Of a stretch of 47,317 bases of DNA, positions 25,751 to 35,542 are shown in pieces. The translations under genes and the position numbers were made by a program. Within the stretch, counting starts at the first letter, position 1; each line of letters begins with the position of its first letter. The notes beneath the pieces were generated by a model. It did no database searches. It was not told where the DNA came from and saw nothing but the letters and a program-made list of their open reading frames with translations. Source of the DNA: Dehalococcoidia bacterium (GTDB lineage: Bacteria > Chloroflexota > Dehalococcoidia > GIF9 > AB-539-J10); the NCBI GenBank assembly GCA_016933195.1, contig JAFGBN010000034.1, positions 1 to 47,317 of the forward strand. Direction: 5' to 3'.

Positions 25751-25768
25751 CAAGCCCTCCTTTAGCAA

Positions 25769-26380
25769 GACTTTTTCTTGCTCTTGTCCACTGCTCAGGT
25801 AGAAAAGGCCTGTGCCAGTAAAGCTTCTTCCGGCGACTCAGACCAACTCCGGCATTTCAAAACCTATCGGCCAAAATATTTAGGGCATCCCTGTGAAAGA
25901 GCAACTCAGTATTATTGCTTGAAACTGAGAACCATTTTCCCGCCCCTCAATAATACCCTCAACCAGGAGAAAATCAGGAATGCTCATTAGCAAACACAAA
26001 CCTGATCCGCAGGCAAATATTTATATCATGCATTATCCTCTCAGGAAAATACTGTGGCAAGGCTCAAAAAGCATCTTTCTGAGGACAGTAGCTACCATCC
26101 ACATAACCCGCTGGGCTATATGATACCAGTGGAGCTTGCTACAGGCTAATCTTCTGTTCGTTCTTAATCTTAACTTCCCTCGCATTTCCTCAAGCGTCAG
26201 GAGCTGCTCTTTTGGCAATGGTTTTACGATTGCCCTTTTGTTACACATTTCTCCCAGGCCCGGATTCTGGCTATATGAATAAGTGCAACCAATTTGATAC
26301 AGGTTAGCAGAACAGTGGGTTTGACAAGTGGAAGGAAGAAAAAATTGAGGCGAGAGGACTTAAACCTACCAGATCAGCAT
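25769..26380. other. Intergenic region with no supported gene
   Basis: About 610 bp between the dehydrogenase-like gene and asd. Short frames exist on both strands (for example 26033-26248 minus, 71 codons) but none has a family motif or good ribosome-binding site. A T-run on the minus strand near 26338-26343 follows asd without a stable hairpin. Confidence 0.5.
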
Positions 26381-27460
26381 CTAAGAAATATATCCATCCC
26401 TGATAAGGAGTTCAGCTACAAGGACTGCGCCTTTAGCCGCTCCCATCTTGGTGTTGTGGGACACCAGGAGATATTTGATGCCATTTTCTAGAACAGCATC
26501 CTTCCTGATTCTACCGACCACGGTGGCCATGCCATTATCAGCATCACGGTCAAGTCGAGGTTGGGGCCTGAACGGGTCTTCGTGCACGATTATCATGTGC
26601 TTGGGGGCTGAAGGCAAGTTGGTTTCTTCGGATGAACCGGCAAATTCCCTCATTGCTCTTGCGATATCCTCTACGTCGCAGGTTTTCTGGGTAGAGGCGA
26701 AGACTGATTCTGTGTGTCCCTCTCGTACATTAACACGGGTGCAGGTGCAGCTCAGGTCGAATTTCGCTGGACTTATTGAACTACCTTCAAAACTGCCCAG
26801 GATTTTCTGTGTTTCCCGCTGCACTTTTTCTTCTTCTCCTGGAATAAAAGGAATGACATTGTCTAGAATATCGAGGCCGAGCACTCCAGGGCTTCGGCCT
26901 GCGCCAGACATAGCTTGCATCGAGGTCATTACGACAGCATTCAGGCCGAAGGTCTCGTATATTGGTTTTAGTGTTATTACCAGACCAGCGGTGGTGCAGT
27001 TGGGAATAGGTGTAATGAAACCTTTCCACCCCCGTGATTTTCTCTGAACTTGGAGCACTCTGGAATGTTCAGAGTTGATGCCCGGGATTAGAATGGGTAC
27101 ATCGTCATCATAACGGAAAGCTGAGGCCGTGCTTATAACAGGTCTGTCAACGGCAAATTTCGGCTCGAGGATTTTCGCCGGGGCAGACTCTATAGCGGAA
27201 AAAACGATGTCTACGGTAGAGACATTCATTTCGGTGGCATTCTGGACTGGCATTTCCATAACTTCTTCCACTGGAGGCTCCTCGCAAAACCAGCGCATGG
27301 CTCCTGATGAAGCATCGGTTATTGCCTGTTTATATCTGCGTCCTGCTGACCTCTCGGAGGCAGCAAGTGCGGTAACTTCAATCCAGGGATGGTCTTTCAG
27401 GGCAACGAGAAATTGCTGACCAACGATGCCTGTTGCTCCTACGATTGCAGCTCTTATCAT
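26381..27460 (-). CDS. asd: Aspartate-semialdehyde dehydrogenase, archaeal-type
   Basis: A 359-residue enzyme. The NADP motif 'VGATGIVGQQF' is at residues 8-18, the catalytic cysteine in 'PIPNCTTAGL' near residue 152, and the active-site region 'MQAMSGAGRSPGV' near residue 182, then 'GEEEKVQRE'. The basic 'RVNVREGHTESVF' motif with the catalytic His is near residue 266. This is the archaeal/fungal subtype, which also includes malonyl-CoA reductase of Sulfolobales. Biosynthesis of Lys/Thr/Met is the default call; malonyl-CoA reduction cannot be excluded by sequence alone. It is monocistronic, with GGAGAG before the ATG. Confidence 0.88.
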   Translation of the reverse strand: MIRAAIVGATGIVGQQFLVALKDHPWIEVTALAASERSAGRRYKQAITDASSGAMRWFCEEPPVEEVMEMPVQNATEMNVSTVDIVFSAIESAPAKILEPKFAVDRPVISTASAFRYDDDVPILIPGINSEHSRVLQVQRKSRGWKGFITPIPNCTTAGLVITLKPIYETFGLNAVVMTSMQAMSGAGRSPGVLGLDILDNVIPFIPGEEEKVQRETQKILGSFEGSSISPAKFDLSCTCTRVNVREGHTESVFASTQKTCDVEDIARAMREFAGSSEETNLPSAPKHMIIVHEDPFRPQPRLDRDADNGMATVVGRIRKDAVLENGIKYLLVSHNTKMGAAKGAVLVAELLIRDGYIS

Positions 27461-27938
27461 AGTTTCTCTCCAGTCTACTTCTTAATATCAAGGATAGCCG
27501 GGGGCTACAAATTTTAACATCTGTGGATAAAAATAGCACGGAGAGTGTTTTGTGCCAGAAGACCATTATCAGGAAAGGTATTCTATCCCGCACATTGGGC
27601 TTGAGAAACGGAGAGCCCTCTCTCTTTAGCCCAGATGGTGGCCAAAGATGTCCTGGATAAAGGTACGTATCTCTCAAACATAAACTATGAACCTGTAACG
27701 GCCAGGAAGAGATTACCTGGATACTAATGGTTTTTTCTGGAAGGCAAAATCAGGCTGCGTTTTTGGGCTTATAGCCGAGAGCTAAGCCTGGCTAACGAAC
27801 CTCGCTTTACAGTTCTAGTAACGCTGTGGCTCAGGAGATACGGGACAGATATTGAGGGGAAAGGTTCCAACTAACTTGAACAACCAGCACAGGACGTTGC
27901 CTTATTCTGCTTGGCTTGCTAGTATGGCAACCTGAGTC
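27461..27938. other. Intergenic region between divergent asd and mobA
   Basis: About 480 bp between two divergently transcribed genes. It must hold both promoters, but I see no convincing -35/-10 pair. No gene, RNA motif or repeat is recognised. Confidence 0.4.
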
Positions 27939-28550
27939 ATGACTTCCATCATTCTCGCCGGTGGCAAGAGCTTAAGGTTTGGCCAGGGCAAGGCTCTCGA
28001 GACTATCGCTGGTAAGAGCCTTATCAGGTGGGTAATTGACCGCCTTACGCCTCTCAGCAGGGAAATTATCGTAGTAACCTCTCAAACAGATTGTTTCCCC
28101 TGGCTCGCAGCTAACACACCTCTCTCCCCAAAGATAATAGCCGATATTTATCCAGGGAAAGGCCCACTTGGTGGCATCTACACAGGGCTGACGGCATTGA
28201 CCAGTTCACATGCTGTTGTCGCTGGCTGCGATATGCCATTTCTAAACGCTGCTTTGCTTGACTACATGATTCAAATCTCCCCAGTAGCTGACATTGTCGT
28301 TCCCCGGATAGGAACCCAGGTAGAGCCTCTTTGTGCAGTATATTCCAAGAATTGCTTAGCTCCTATCCACAATTTGTTAGAGCGTAATGAACTGAAGCTT
28401 AGCACGCTCTTTAACATAACCAGGGTGAAGTACGTTGAAGAGGATGAGGTCAACAGGCTTGACCCAGAGCATTTAAGCTTTTTTAATATAAATACCCAGG
28501 CTGACCTGGATGAGGCAAGGAAGCTAGCCGTCGCGGGATGGATGGAATAG
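27939..28550 (+). CDS. mobA: Molybdenum cofactor guanylyltransferase MobA
   Basis: A 203-residue nucleotidyltransferase. The GTP-binding motif 'LAGGKSLRFGQGKAL' is at residues 6-20, 'YPGKGPLGGIYTGL' near residue 71, and the metal-binding 'AGCDMPFLN' near residue 96. It joins GMP to molybdopterin to make the bis-MGD cofactor used by DMSO-reductase family enzymes. The formate dehydrogenase at 41960 is such an enzyme. No strong ribosome-binding site is visible at the ATG, but no better start exists. Confidence 0.93.
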   Translation: MTSIILAGGKSLRFGQGKALETIAGKSLIRWVIDRLTPLSREIIVVTSQTDCFPWLAANTPLSPKIIADIYPGKGPLGGIYTGLTALTSSHAVVAGCDMPFLNAALLDYMIQISPVADIVVPRIGTQVEPLCAVYSKNCLAPIHNLLERNELKLSTLFNITRVKYVEEDEVNRLDPEHLSFFNINTQADLDEARKLAVAGWME

Positions 28551-28754
28551 TCTAGGGACATCCATAATCGTCAGACCTGATTAATAGACAAGCAAAAGGA
28601 GAATATAGACAAGGGTCATTGAGGAAACGATAAAGTTTGGTCCACCCAGTTGGGGGTAGCACGAAAATGGTTCAGATTATTCCCCATTTCGGAGGGATAA
28701 ACGAAATAAGTTCGGGTAGCCACCGCTAAACGGAATCGTGGACAAAAGGGCATT

Positions 28755-29051
28755 ATGAGCTGCTTTGAAAATATAGAAGGCGTTAGAGAAACTCAAAAAC
28801 TTCGGACAGGCTATGCAATATTTGCCGAAACTCTGTCAAGAATAAAGATTGACGAGAAAAAGCTATCAGTAGCATTAGATGCGCTTCGCAAAAGTCCTGA
28901 AGGTGCTTGCAGTCTTGCATACGCTGTGCGTGGGAATTATATCGATGAGGCAAGGAAGATAGGGGAGTGGTATGACCGAAAACAGGGGGACCAGCAAAGA
29001 AATTATGGAAGAAAGTCGAGTGTAACATGCCTCCAAATGCTAAGCCTATGA
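28755..29051 (+). CDS. Small hypothetical protein
   Basis: A frame of 98 residues, mostly charged and helical in appearance, with an AAAAGGG site 5 bases before the ATG. No family is recognised. Residues 17-75 look protein-like; the C-terminal ~20 residues look random, so the gene may be truncated or frameshifted. It stands alone downstream of mobA. Confidence 0.35.
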   Translation: MSCFENIEGVRETQKLRTGYAIFAETLSRIKIDEKKLSVALDALRKSPEGACSLAYAVRGNYIDEARKIGEWYDRKQGDQQRNYGRKSSVTCLQMLSL

Positions 29052-29241
29052 ATATCAACAATCGAATGCCCATCAAAATAGGGAAATGGTACTCTCTTAG
29101 ACTTTTATGAACGGAGTGGGAGCCAAAGGCGGCAATGAGAAAGCTATACCTGATGCAAGTACGGCACCTCCCTGAAATCCACCCCGGGAGTCAGGCGTCC
29201 GTGCATGATGATATATAAAGCAAAGATAAGGACAGGCAGAA

Positions 29242-29619
29242 TTAAAGAGCTGGACGTAGTGCGGGCAATACAGACAATTTTGGACATCGTTGCTTATTGT
29301 TTATTCCCACCTTTCCATTTTTCTTAAGTCCTTTTGACTCCCATTTCTTTTGAGACAGCCGGTACCACAGCCAGGTAGCTAACTCTTTATTCAGCTTGCC
29401 TATCCAAGCCTCTATTTTCCCGAGGTCACCACTAGCTAAGGCAGCTCTCTCTTCCGCAGTTAAAGAGTGATATTCTCTGATAGCCTCGTGAGGATTCTGA
29501 GCTAACAGTGCCACGGATTCTGGCTCATTTGCGGCTCTTTTTAGGACGGCGAGCAGCCTCTCCCACCGCGATACTTCTTCACTTGCCCTTCGTTTGATTA
29601 CGCCAATGACTCTAGTCAT
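29242..29619 (-). CDS. Small protein with LigA-like (LigAB small subunit) helical domain
   Basis: A 125-residue protein. Residues 31-85 ('SVALLAQNPHEAIREYHSLT' followed by 'AEERAALASGDLGKIEAW') match the pattern of the LigA subunit domain of class III extradiol dioxygenases and related stand-alone helical proteins. There is no LigB catalytic subunit nearby. It is probably a small helical accessory or binding protein. The last ~25 residues are basic and of low complexity. The ribosome-binding site is weak. Confidence 0.5.
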   Translation of the reverse strand: MTRVIGVIKRRASEEVSRWERLLAVLKRAANEPESVALLAQNPHEAIREYHSLTAEERAALASGDLGKIEAWIGKLNKELATWLWYRLSQKKWESKGLKKNGKVGINNKQRCPKLSVLPALRPAL

Positions 29620-29653
29620 TTTTGCTTCCGTTTCTTCTTTTATTCCTTATCGA

Positions 29654-29915
29654 GTCTAGCAATTGTTTAACCGCCTGCCATCGTTCATAGGTTGTGAATT
29701 GCAGGCACCTTGGTCATGTCCGAGAAGGCTAATTGCCTAGCACTAAAGGGCAGGCACGCTTTATAATTGCTTCAGCAATACTGGAAATTAAGCGCCGGAG
29801 AAAAATTAATGGTCTTGATTGCCGACGATCATCTCTTGTTGCGTAAAGCTCTGCATCCAGCACTAGTTGGCGAGAAGGATATGGAGGTCATAGCTTAAGC
29901 CAGTGATGGTGAGGA
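29654..29915 (+). repeat. 262-bp direct repeat, left copy (carries truncated response-regulator start)
   Basis: This stretch matches 40009-40271 in order and orientation. Both contain 'ccgttcataggttgtgaattgc'-type sequence (first shared block), the 'aaagggcaggc' inverted-repeat arm, the 'aattgctt(a/c)agcaat' palindrome and the first ~40 codons of a response regulator. By eye the copies are roughly 85 percent identical. This left copy ends in the receiver domain and carries an in-frame TAA after 'EVIA'. The two copies bracket the whole hdr operon plus cobO. Confidence 0.8.
29790..29915 (+). pseudogene. Truncated response-regulator receiver fragment
   Basis: Within the left repeat copy, 'VLIADDHLLLRKALHPAL' is the start of a NarL-type receiver domain. 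A TAA stop follows 'MEVIA', and the homology ends about 10 codons later near the 3' end of the hdr operon. The intact counterpart is at 40144 onwards. It is a duplicated and broken 5' fragment. Confidence 0.7.
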
Positions 29916-29980
29916 TAGGGGGGTGTCAAAAGGCAACCCTCGTTCACTCCACCCCTTATCTGGCGAGGGATGTAAGGAAG

Positions 29981-31660
29981 CTATGCTATGAGTGCCTCCA
30001 ATTGCGCCATGATTTGCTCATTACTGAAGTGATTCATGGTAATGGCGCCAGAAGGGCAAGCTGCTCCGCAAACTCCACAACCTTTACATTGAGCTACGGT
30101 GGACTGGGCCACCCTCTTCCCATCTTTGGACACGAGTTCCATGGCTCCAAATGGGCAAAGGGAAACGCATGTACCACATCCTGAGCAAATATCCTCGTTA
30201 ACTGAGGAAGTTATGGCTTCAGGCTTTACATAGCCTATTCTCATGGGGCCTGCTGCCTTTGAAGCAGCAGCATAAGCTTGAGACACTCCCTCAGCCACAT
30301 CTGTAGGCCACTTTGCCGAACCACAGATGTAAATACCATCCATGGCAAATTCCACAGGTCGAAGTTTTAGGTGTGCTTCCAATAGAAAACCAAACTCATC
30401 TAAGGAGACTTTAAGAAGCCTGGATATCTCCTGGTTATCCTCACGGGGAATTAGGGGAGTGGTAAGAACAAGCATGTCGCAGGGAAGTTCTAGCTCTCTT
30501 TTACGTAGTTCGTGGTACACCTTTATGTTATCAGCTTTCCCATTCCCAGTGACCTCAGGAGGTTTTTCTAAGCTGTATCTAATGAATCTAACCCCTTGCT
30601 CCATGGACTTTCGATAGTAGTCCTCGAAATCTACGCCATAAGTCATAAGGTCTCGGTACAATATCCAAATTTTCGCCTCGGGGTTTAATTCTCTAATAAG
30701 GGAAGCATTTTTAATCGCACTCATGCAGCAAATCCTGCTGCAATAAGTTCTCTCGGGAACTCGAGCCCCAACACAATTAATCATCACAATGTTTTGCCCA
30801 TCAAGATTTCCATTCTTCAATCGTTTCTCTAACTCTAGCTGGGTGATGACGTTTGGAAATTTGCCATAACCATACTGACCTATTGGCTTTAGTACCTCAG
30901 CGCCAATGGCAACGATAATGGTGCCAACATTAATCTTACTCTCTGCCCCGTTCTGGTTTAAAGTGACATCGAAATTGCCTATGAAGCCACCCACATTCTT
31001 TACCTTGGTAGAGAGATGAAGTTTAATCCTTGGATGACTTTTTATTTTTTGAACAAGCGGACCTAAAAGCTTACTTGCTTCTTCATTTGCAGTGAAGAGC
31101 TTATAGACATCCCGAAGGGTGCCACCAAGCTCCCCTTCTTTTTCCACCAGGTGAACTTGGAAACCTTGGTTGGCCAAGTTTAAGGCTGCTTGCATCCCTA
31201 CAACTCCGCCACCCATCACTAGTGCAGAAGGATTTACCTCGATCTCAAGCTCCTCCAGCGGCTCTAGTAACCTTGCTTTCGCCACCCCCATCCTAATTAG
31301 GTCTTTAGCTTTTTGAGTAGCCTTTTCCGGTTCACCCATATGCACCCAGGAGCACTGATCCCTTATGTTGACAAACTCAAAAAGGTATTTATTTAAGCCT
31401 GTTGCTTCGCAGGCCGACCGAAAGAGCGGCTCATGCGTTCTAGGCGTACAAGAAGCAACTATAACTCGGTTCAAGCCATGCTCTTGAATTCCCTTCTTAA
31501 TCGCTGATATCCCTTCTTCAGAGCAGGTATATAGATTATGCTCAACATGCACTACATCTGGCAGCCCTTCAACATATTCCACAACCTCTGGAACGTTCAC
31601 ATACGCCCCTATGTTTCTGCCACAATGACACACAAAGACACCGACACGAAGCTCGTCCAT
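29981..31660 (-). CDS. hdrA: HdrA-like FAD iron-sulfur protein, short form (no GltD insert)
   Basis: A 559-residue HdrA homolog, last gene of the hdr operon. The N-terminal ~135 residues form the HdrA-type domain with 'FVCHCGRNIG' and 'VASCTPRTHE'. FAD binding is by 'VMGGGVVGMQAA' near residue 148. The 'NCVGAR...YCSRICC' cluster motif spans residues 295-312. Two [4Fe-4S] motifs end the protein ('CSGCGTCVSLCPFG' and 'CKGCGVCGAACPSG', residues 492-537). It lacks the internal ferredoxin segment where the other two copies carry GltD. It starts 1 base after the stop of the 909-residue gene, so the two are surely co-translated. Role: flavin-based electron transfer or bifurcation. Confidence 0.9.
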   Translation of the reverse strand: MDELRVGVFVCHCGRNIGAYVNVPEVVEYVEGLPDVVHVEHNLYTCSEEGISAIKKGIQEHGLNRVIVASCTPRTHEPLFRSACEATGLNKYLFEFVNIRDQCSWVHMGEPEKATQKAKDLIRMGVAKARLLEPLEELEIEVNPSALVMGGGVVGMQAALNLANQGFQVHLVEKEGELGGTLRDVYKLFTANEEASKLLGPLVQKIKSHPRIKLHLSTKVKNVGGFIGNFDVTLNQNGAESKINVGTIIVAIGAEVLKPIGQYGYGKFPNVITQLELEKRLKNGNLDGQNIVMINCVGARVPERTYCSRICCMSAIKNASLIRELNPEAKIWILYRDLMTYGVDFEDYYRKSMEQGVRFIRYSLEKPPEVTGNGKADNIKVYHELRKRELELPCDMLVLTTPLIPREDNQEISRLLKVSLDEFGFLLEAHLKLRPVEFAMDGIYICGSAKWPTDVAEGVSQAYAAASKAAGPMRIGYVKPEAITSSVNEDICSGCGTCVSLCPFGAMELVSKDGKRVAQSTVAQCKGCGVCGAACPSGAITMNHFSNEQIMAQLEALIA

Positions 31661-31661
31661 C

Positions 31662-34391
31662 TTAACTACCCCCTGTTATGGCTTCAGCTGCTCTGCCTGC
31701 TGCCCCTGAGGCTTGAGTTACAGAATCAGGGATATCCCGTGGACTGTGAACGTAGCCACAAGCAAATATGCCAGGCTGTGTGGTATCCAGCGGCTGCGAC
31801 AATCTATCTGGTGTCTTTACAAAGCCACTTTCGTCTAACTCTATACCTAATATCTCTGCTAAGTCCTCGGTGATTTGAGGGATCATCGCTTGGGCAAGAA
31901 CCACCAGCTCTGCTTCAAAGCTCTTTATTTCCCCGGTAGTAGTATCCTCATACCAGATGATGGGGTTCTCATCCTCGGGGTTAACTTCGATCCTGCCAGG
32001 GCGACCCCTGATATAAGCCACATTGTATTCCTTTTTAGCTCTGGCAATATACTCCTGGAACCTTTTGCCCACAGCCCTCATATCCATATAGAAGATGGTT
32101 GATTTAGTTCCCGGTTCATGCTCATATGCCATCATCGCCTCTTTGGTAGAATGCATACAGCACACACTGGAACAATAAGGTTTATACCTGAAATCGCGGG
32201 AGCCAACACATTGAATGAAGGCTATATTATGCGGAATTTTGCCATCTGACGGTCGGTGAAGCGCTCCAGAAGTCGGCCCGGATGCCGCGGTTAATCTCTC
32301 ATACTCCATTGCGGTGACGACGTTCTTTATCTTCTCATAGCCATACTCGCTTATGACTGAAACATCGAAGAAGTCGAGCCCCGTGGCTACGATTATTGCT
32401 CCTACATCAATTTTGATATGTTCGTCCTGCATCCCATGAGCAACCGCGCCTGCCTCGCACCGTCTCTCACATTCATAACACTCAATACATCCCTCTATCT
32501 GTCCTGCCAGGCAGCGCGAAGCTTCTTCCAAACCCTCTTCTAGAGAATACCCAAGAGCTGCCTCACCGAAACCTTTAATCCTCTTATCAACACGCTCCTC
32601 TCTCATGTCTACTCGCTTCCTAGAAGGGAAACGCTTTCTCAGCTTCTTGATCTCCTCTTCAGAGAGTTGCTCTGGCTCTTTCTTCTCCTCGTCCATCTCA
32701 AGAGGCTCTCCATTCAAATATCGATTGATAGAGAGAGCTGCTTTTTTACCTGCAGCAATAGCATCTATCACGAAAGCAGGGCCAGTAACAACATCGCCTC
32801 CAGCAAATACTCCTTTGGCGTTAGTGGCCCCGGTCTTGGGGTCAATCTCTACCATCCCCTTCTTGGAAACCGAGACCCCGAGCTCCTTAACAAAATCTGT
32901 TTCCGGTGTCTGCCCAAGAGCAGCGATCACCGTATCCACAGGGATAACGAACTCAGAACCCTCAACAGGAATCGGCCTAGGCCTACCGCTAGCATCAGCC
33001 TTCCCGAGTTCCATCCTCACACACTCCATCTCGGCGAGCTTCTCGTTATGGGACAAGAAGCGACTTGGGGTAGTCAGGAACTCGATCTTTATCCCCTCAT
33101 TCTCTGCTGCTGTGACTTCCTCTACTGATGCTGGCATCTCAGCACGAGAACGGCGATAGATAATGTCTACTTCCGTTGCTCCAAGGCGCTTTGCTGTCCG
33201 AGCACAATCGATAGCCGTGTTCCCTCCACCTATAACCGCCACATTCTTCCCCAAATTGGTTTTCTCTCCAAGATTTACAGATCTCAGGAACTTCACCCCC
33301 TCTAACACTCCAGGGAGATCCTCTCCCTCGACACCAAGCCTCATCCCACCATGCGCCCCAACACCGATGAAGAGCGCATCGTGGTCCTTCCTTATGTTTT
33401 CTAAGGTGATGTCTTTGCCCACGTGAACACCTGTTTTTATATCAACGCTGAGTTTCTGAATATAAGCCACTTCCTTCCTGAGTATATCCTTGGGAAGTCG
33501 ATACTCGGGGATGCCAACACGAAGCATACCCCCTGCTTCAGGAAGGCTTTCAAAGACGGTGACATTGTGTCCCTTTAGGGCAAGATCGTTGGCAGCACTC
33601 AAGCCCGCAGGGCCCGCGCCTATAATCGCTACCTTCTTGCCTGTTCTTGTTATGGTCGGTACCTCAAGCTCTTCAATATTCACTTGATCGGCAGCAAACC
33701 TCTTAAGGTCACGGATGGCCATGGCCTCATCAACTTGGCCACGGTTACAGACATGCTCACATGGGGCATAGCAAACGCGACCAACAGAGCCAGGAAAAGG
33801 GTTTGTATCCCGGATCAGCTTATAAGCCTCCTTAAATTCTCCTTCTGTGATAAGCTTGATGTACCCGGGCACGTTGGCATGGACAGGGCAGGCATCCATA
33901 CAAGCTACTTTGCAGGGACGCTCCTCTCTTTTGTCAATGGCACACTTCTTAGGGACAGCTTGAGGAAAGAGCATGAAGATGGCTTTCCTTTTTCCCAGAC
34001 CTTGGTTGAACTCATCTGGCATGATTACAGGGCAACCCTCCACGCAAAGACCACAGCCGGTGCATTTAGCCCAATCAACAAGAGGCGATTTTTTCTTTAT
34101 TTTGACTTTGAAATTCCCTACCTCTCCTGAGACCTCCTCGACCTCAGAATAGGTCAAAAGCTCTATATTAGGATGCTGGCTTGCATCTATCATTTTGGGA
34201 GCGAGAATACACATAGCACAATCATTGGTAGGGAAGGTTTTGTCCAGTTGTGCCATCCTCCCTCCGATGCTGGGCAATCTTTCCACCAAATATACCTTAA
34301 GACCCATATTAGCTAAGTCGAGGGAGGCTTGAATCCCAGCTATGCCAGCGCCAATTACTAAGACTGATTTACGTCCGTTTTCTTCACTCAT
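31662..34391 (-). CDS. hdrA: HdrA-GltD fusion protein (909 aa), lacking HdrA N- and C-terminal domains
   Basis: HdrA FAD domain ('VIGAGIAGIQAS' residues 12-23) and a [4Fe-4S] motif ('CTGCGLCVEGCP', residues 110-121). Then comes a complete GltD/NfnB-like module at about 155-560, with its own cluster segment 'CMDACP', 'GRVCYAPCEHVCNRG' (204-218), FAD motif 'IIGAGPAGLSAA' (256-267) and NAD(P)H motif 'VIGGGNTAID' (386-395). After that HdrA resumes with 'CIECYECERRC' (635-645) and 'CVGSR...YCSSVCC' (728-745). The HdrA N-terminal ~140 residues and C-terminal ferredoxin are absent, but the next gene supplies both. ATGA overlap with the HdrCB gene. It probably passes electrons between NAD(P)H and the Hdr complex. 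Confidence 0.92.
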   Translation of the reverse strand: MSEENGRKSVLVIGAGIAGIQASLDLANMGLKVYLVERLPSIGGRMAQLDKTFPTNDCAMCILAPKMIDASQHPNIELLTYSEVEEVSGEVGNFKVKIKKKSPLVDWAKCTGCGLCVEGCPVIMPDEFNQGLGKRKAIFMLFPQAVPKKCAIDKREERPCKVACMDACPVHANVPGYIKLITEGEFKEAYKLIRDTNPFPGSVGRVCYAPCEHVCNRGQVDEAMAIRDLKRFAADQVNIEELEVPTITRTGKKVAIIGAGPAGLSAANDLALKGHNVTVFESLPEAGGMLRVGIPEYRLPKDILRKEVAYIQKLSVDIKTGVHVGKDITLENIRKDHDALFIGVGAHGGMRLGVEGEDLPGVLEGVKFLRSVNLGEKTNLGKNVAVIGGGNTAIDCARTAKRLGATEVDIIYRRSRAEMPASVEEVTAAENEGIKIEFLTTPSRFLSHNEKLAEMECVRMELGKADASGRPRPIPVEGSEFVIPVDTVIAALGQTPETDFVKELGVSVSKKGMVEIDPKTGATNAKGVFAGGDVVTGPAFVIDAIAAGKKAALSINRYLNGEPLEMDEEKKEPEQLSEEEIKKLRKRFPSRKRVDMREERVDKRIKGFGEAALGYSLEEGLEEASRCLAGQIEGCIECYECERRCEAGAVAHGMQDEHIKIDVGAIIVATGLDFFDVSVISEYGYEKIKNVVTAMEYERLTAASGPTSGALHRPSDGKIPHNIAFIQCVGSRDFRYKPYCSSVCCMHSTKEAMMAYEHEPGTKSTIFYMDMRAVGKRFQEYIARAKKEYNVAYIRGRPGRIEVNPEDENPIIWYEDTTTGEIKSFEAELVVLAQAMIPQITEDLAEILGIELDESGFVKTPDRLSQPLDTTQPGIFACGYVHSPRDIPDSVTQASGAAGRAAEAITGGS

Positions 34392-35542
34392 TCTTGGCCT
34401 CCCATGGCATTTGCCACCAAATTCGCCAAATCCATAACTTCAATCTGCGGAGTTGGTCGCTTCTCCTCTCCTTTGTCTACCATGGCACATTTGAAATGGG
34501 TCTGACATTTAGGGCAACAGGTTATAAGCGTCTCTGCTCCAGTCAAGGTTGCCTCGGATAGCCTTTCCGTTCTTATCATATTGGAGTAAGAGTCGCAATT
34601 GGTAAAGGCGCTGGTGCCACAACAAATGGAATCCCTTCTGTTATGGGGCATCTCAACAAACTCTATGCCAGGAATAGACTCAAGCACCTTTCGAGGCGCA
34701 TCATAAACCTCCAAATGTCTTCCTAACCTACATGGGTCTTGATAGGTCACCTTCTTTCTTACTTCATTAAGTTTCAACCCTCCTTTTTCTATCCTCTCGG
34801 CTAGAAATTCAGAGATATGTTGTAACTCACAATCCACTTCAAAGCCATGATTCGGGTAGTCCAGCTTGAATGTCCGATAGCCTTCAGGGCAGGAGAAGAT
34901 TATTTTCTTTACCCCAGCCTCTTTTATTAATCTGGTATTGTGCTCAGCTAGTTTATTAAATGTCTCTATATCCCCAGTCCAAAGCACATCATGCCCACAG
35001 CATTTCTCATTCGAAAGCAATTTAGGCTCTATCCCCAGAAGGTTCAAGATTCTCAAGCTTGCCTCAGTAATATCAAGAGCTCTAAATTCAACATCCTCGA
35101 AGATGGGCTCAAAATATGGAGCACATCCAATCCATAGAAGAATATCGCTTTTATCCGAAATGCGATATTTTTCAGATAGCCACTCCAATCTCCTTTGCTT
35201 AATGTCAGGACTTGCCATGAGTCGTGCCAGAGATTGCAATTGTCCCGAGTGGGCATAAACTCCATGCTGCCCATTATTCTGGGCTATGGCTCTGGCTTTC
35301 TGGGTAAACACAGGAAAATCAACGCCAGAGGGGCATAATTGCTGGCAAGTATAGCAAGTCAAACAGGAGAAAAGTTTCTGGTTAAAGACCAACTCATCCT
35401 CAAATCCTAAAAGAGCGTCTTCAATTATTGCCCGGGGAGAGTAAGATGGATCGTGTCTGGCCACAGGACATACGCTGGTGCACTTGCCGCACTCTAAACA
35501 ATTATAAGTCTTGGTTTCTTGAATAATATCGTCTAAATTCAC
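34388..35542 (-). CDS. HdrC-HdrB fusion (heterodisulfide reductase-like, CCG domains)
   Basis: A 384-residue protein starting at GTG (35540-35542) that overlaps the MvhD stop (GTGA). The N-terminus is HdrC-like with two [4Fe-4S] motifs ('CLECGKCTSVCP' residues 15-26 and 'CLTCYTCQQLCP' near residue 60). The C-terminal part is HdrB-like with two CCG units. The second is complete (a Cys, then 'ICCGTSAF', then 'CCPKC'). The first has 'KCCGHD' but ends 'SCPEG', lacking the final Cys. HdrB binds the unusual [4Fe-4S] clusters that reduce heterodisulfide in methanogens; the bacterial substrate is unknown. Confidence 0.9.
   Translation of the reverse strand: MNLDDIIQETKTYNCLECGKCTSVCPVARHDPSYSPRAIIEDALLGFEDELVFNQKLFSCLTCYTCQQLCPSGVDFPVFTQKARAIAQNNGQHGVYAHSGQLQSLARLMASPDIKQRRLEWLSEKYRISDKSDILLWIGCAPYFEPIFEDVEFRALDITEASLRILNLLGIEPKLLSNEKCCGHDVLWTGDIETFNKLAEHNTRLIKEAGVKKIIFSCPEGYRTFKLDYPNHGFEVDCELQHISEFLAERIEKGGLKLNEVRKKVTYQDPCRLGRHLEVYDAPRKVLESIPGIEFVEMPHNRRDSICCGTSAFTNCDSYSNMIRTERLSEATLTGAETLITCCPKCQTHFKCAMVDKGEEKRPTPQIEVMDLANLVANAMGGQE

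Noticed and set aside
25778-26248. Short frames (70 codons plus, 71 codons minus)
   Set aside because: No recognisable family, no ribosome-binding site, and composition resembles non-coding sequence.
26344-26375. Possible minus-strand tRNA T-arm ('ggtttaagtcc')
   Set aside because: The flanking bases do not pair into a T stem or acceptor stem, and no anticodon arm can be drawn.
32605-33159. Plus-strand ORF of 184 codons
   Set aside because: It is antisense to the strongly supported HdrA-GltD gene and has a Ser/Pro-rich composition typical of shadow frames.
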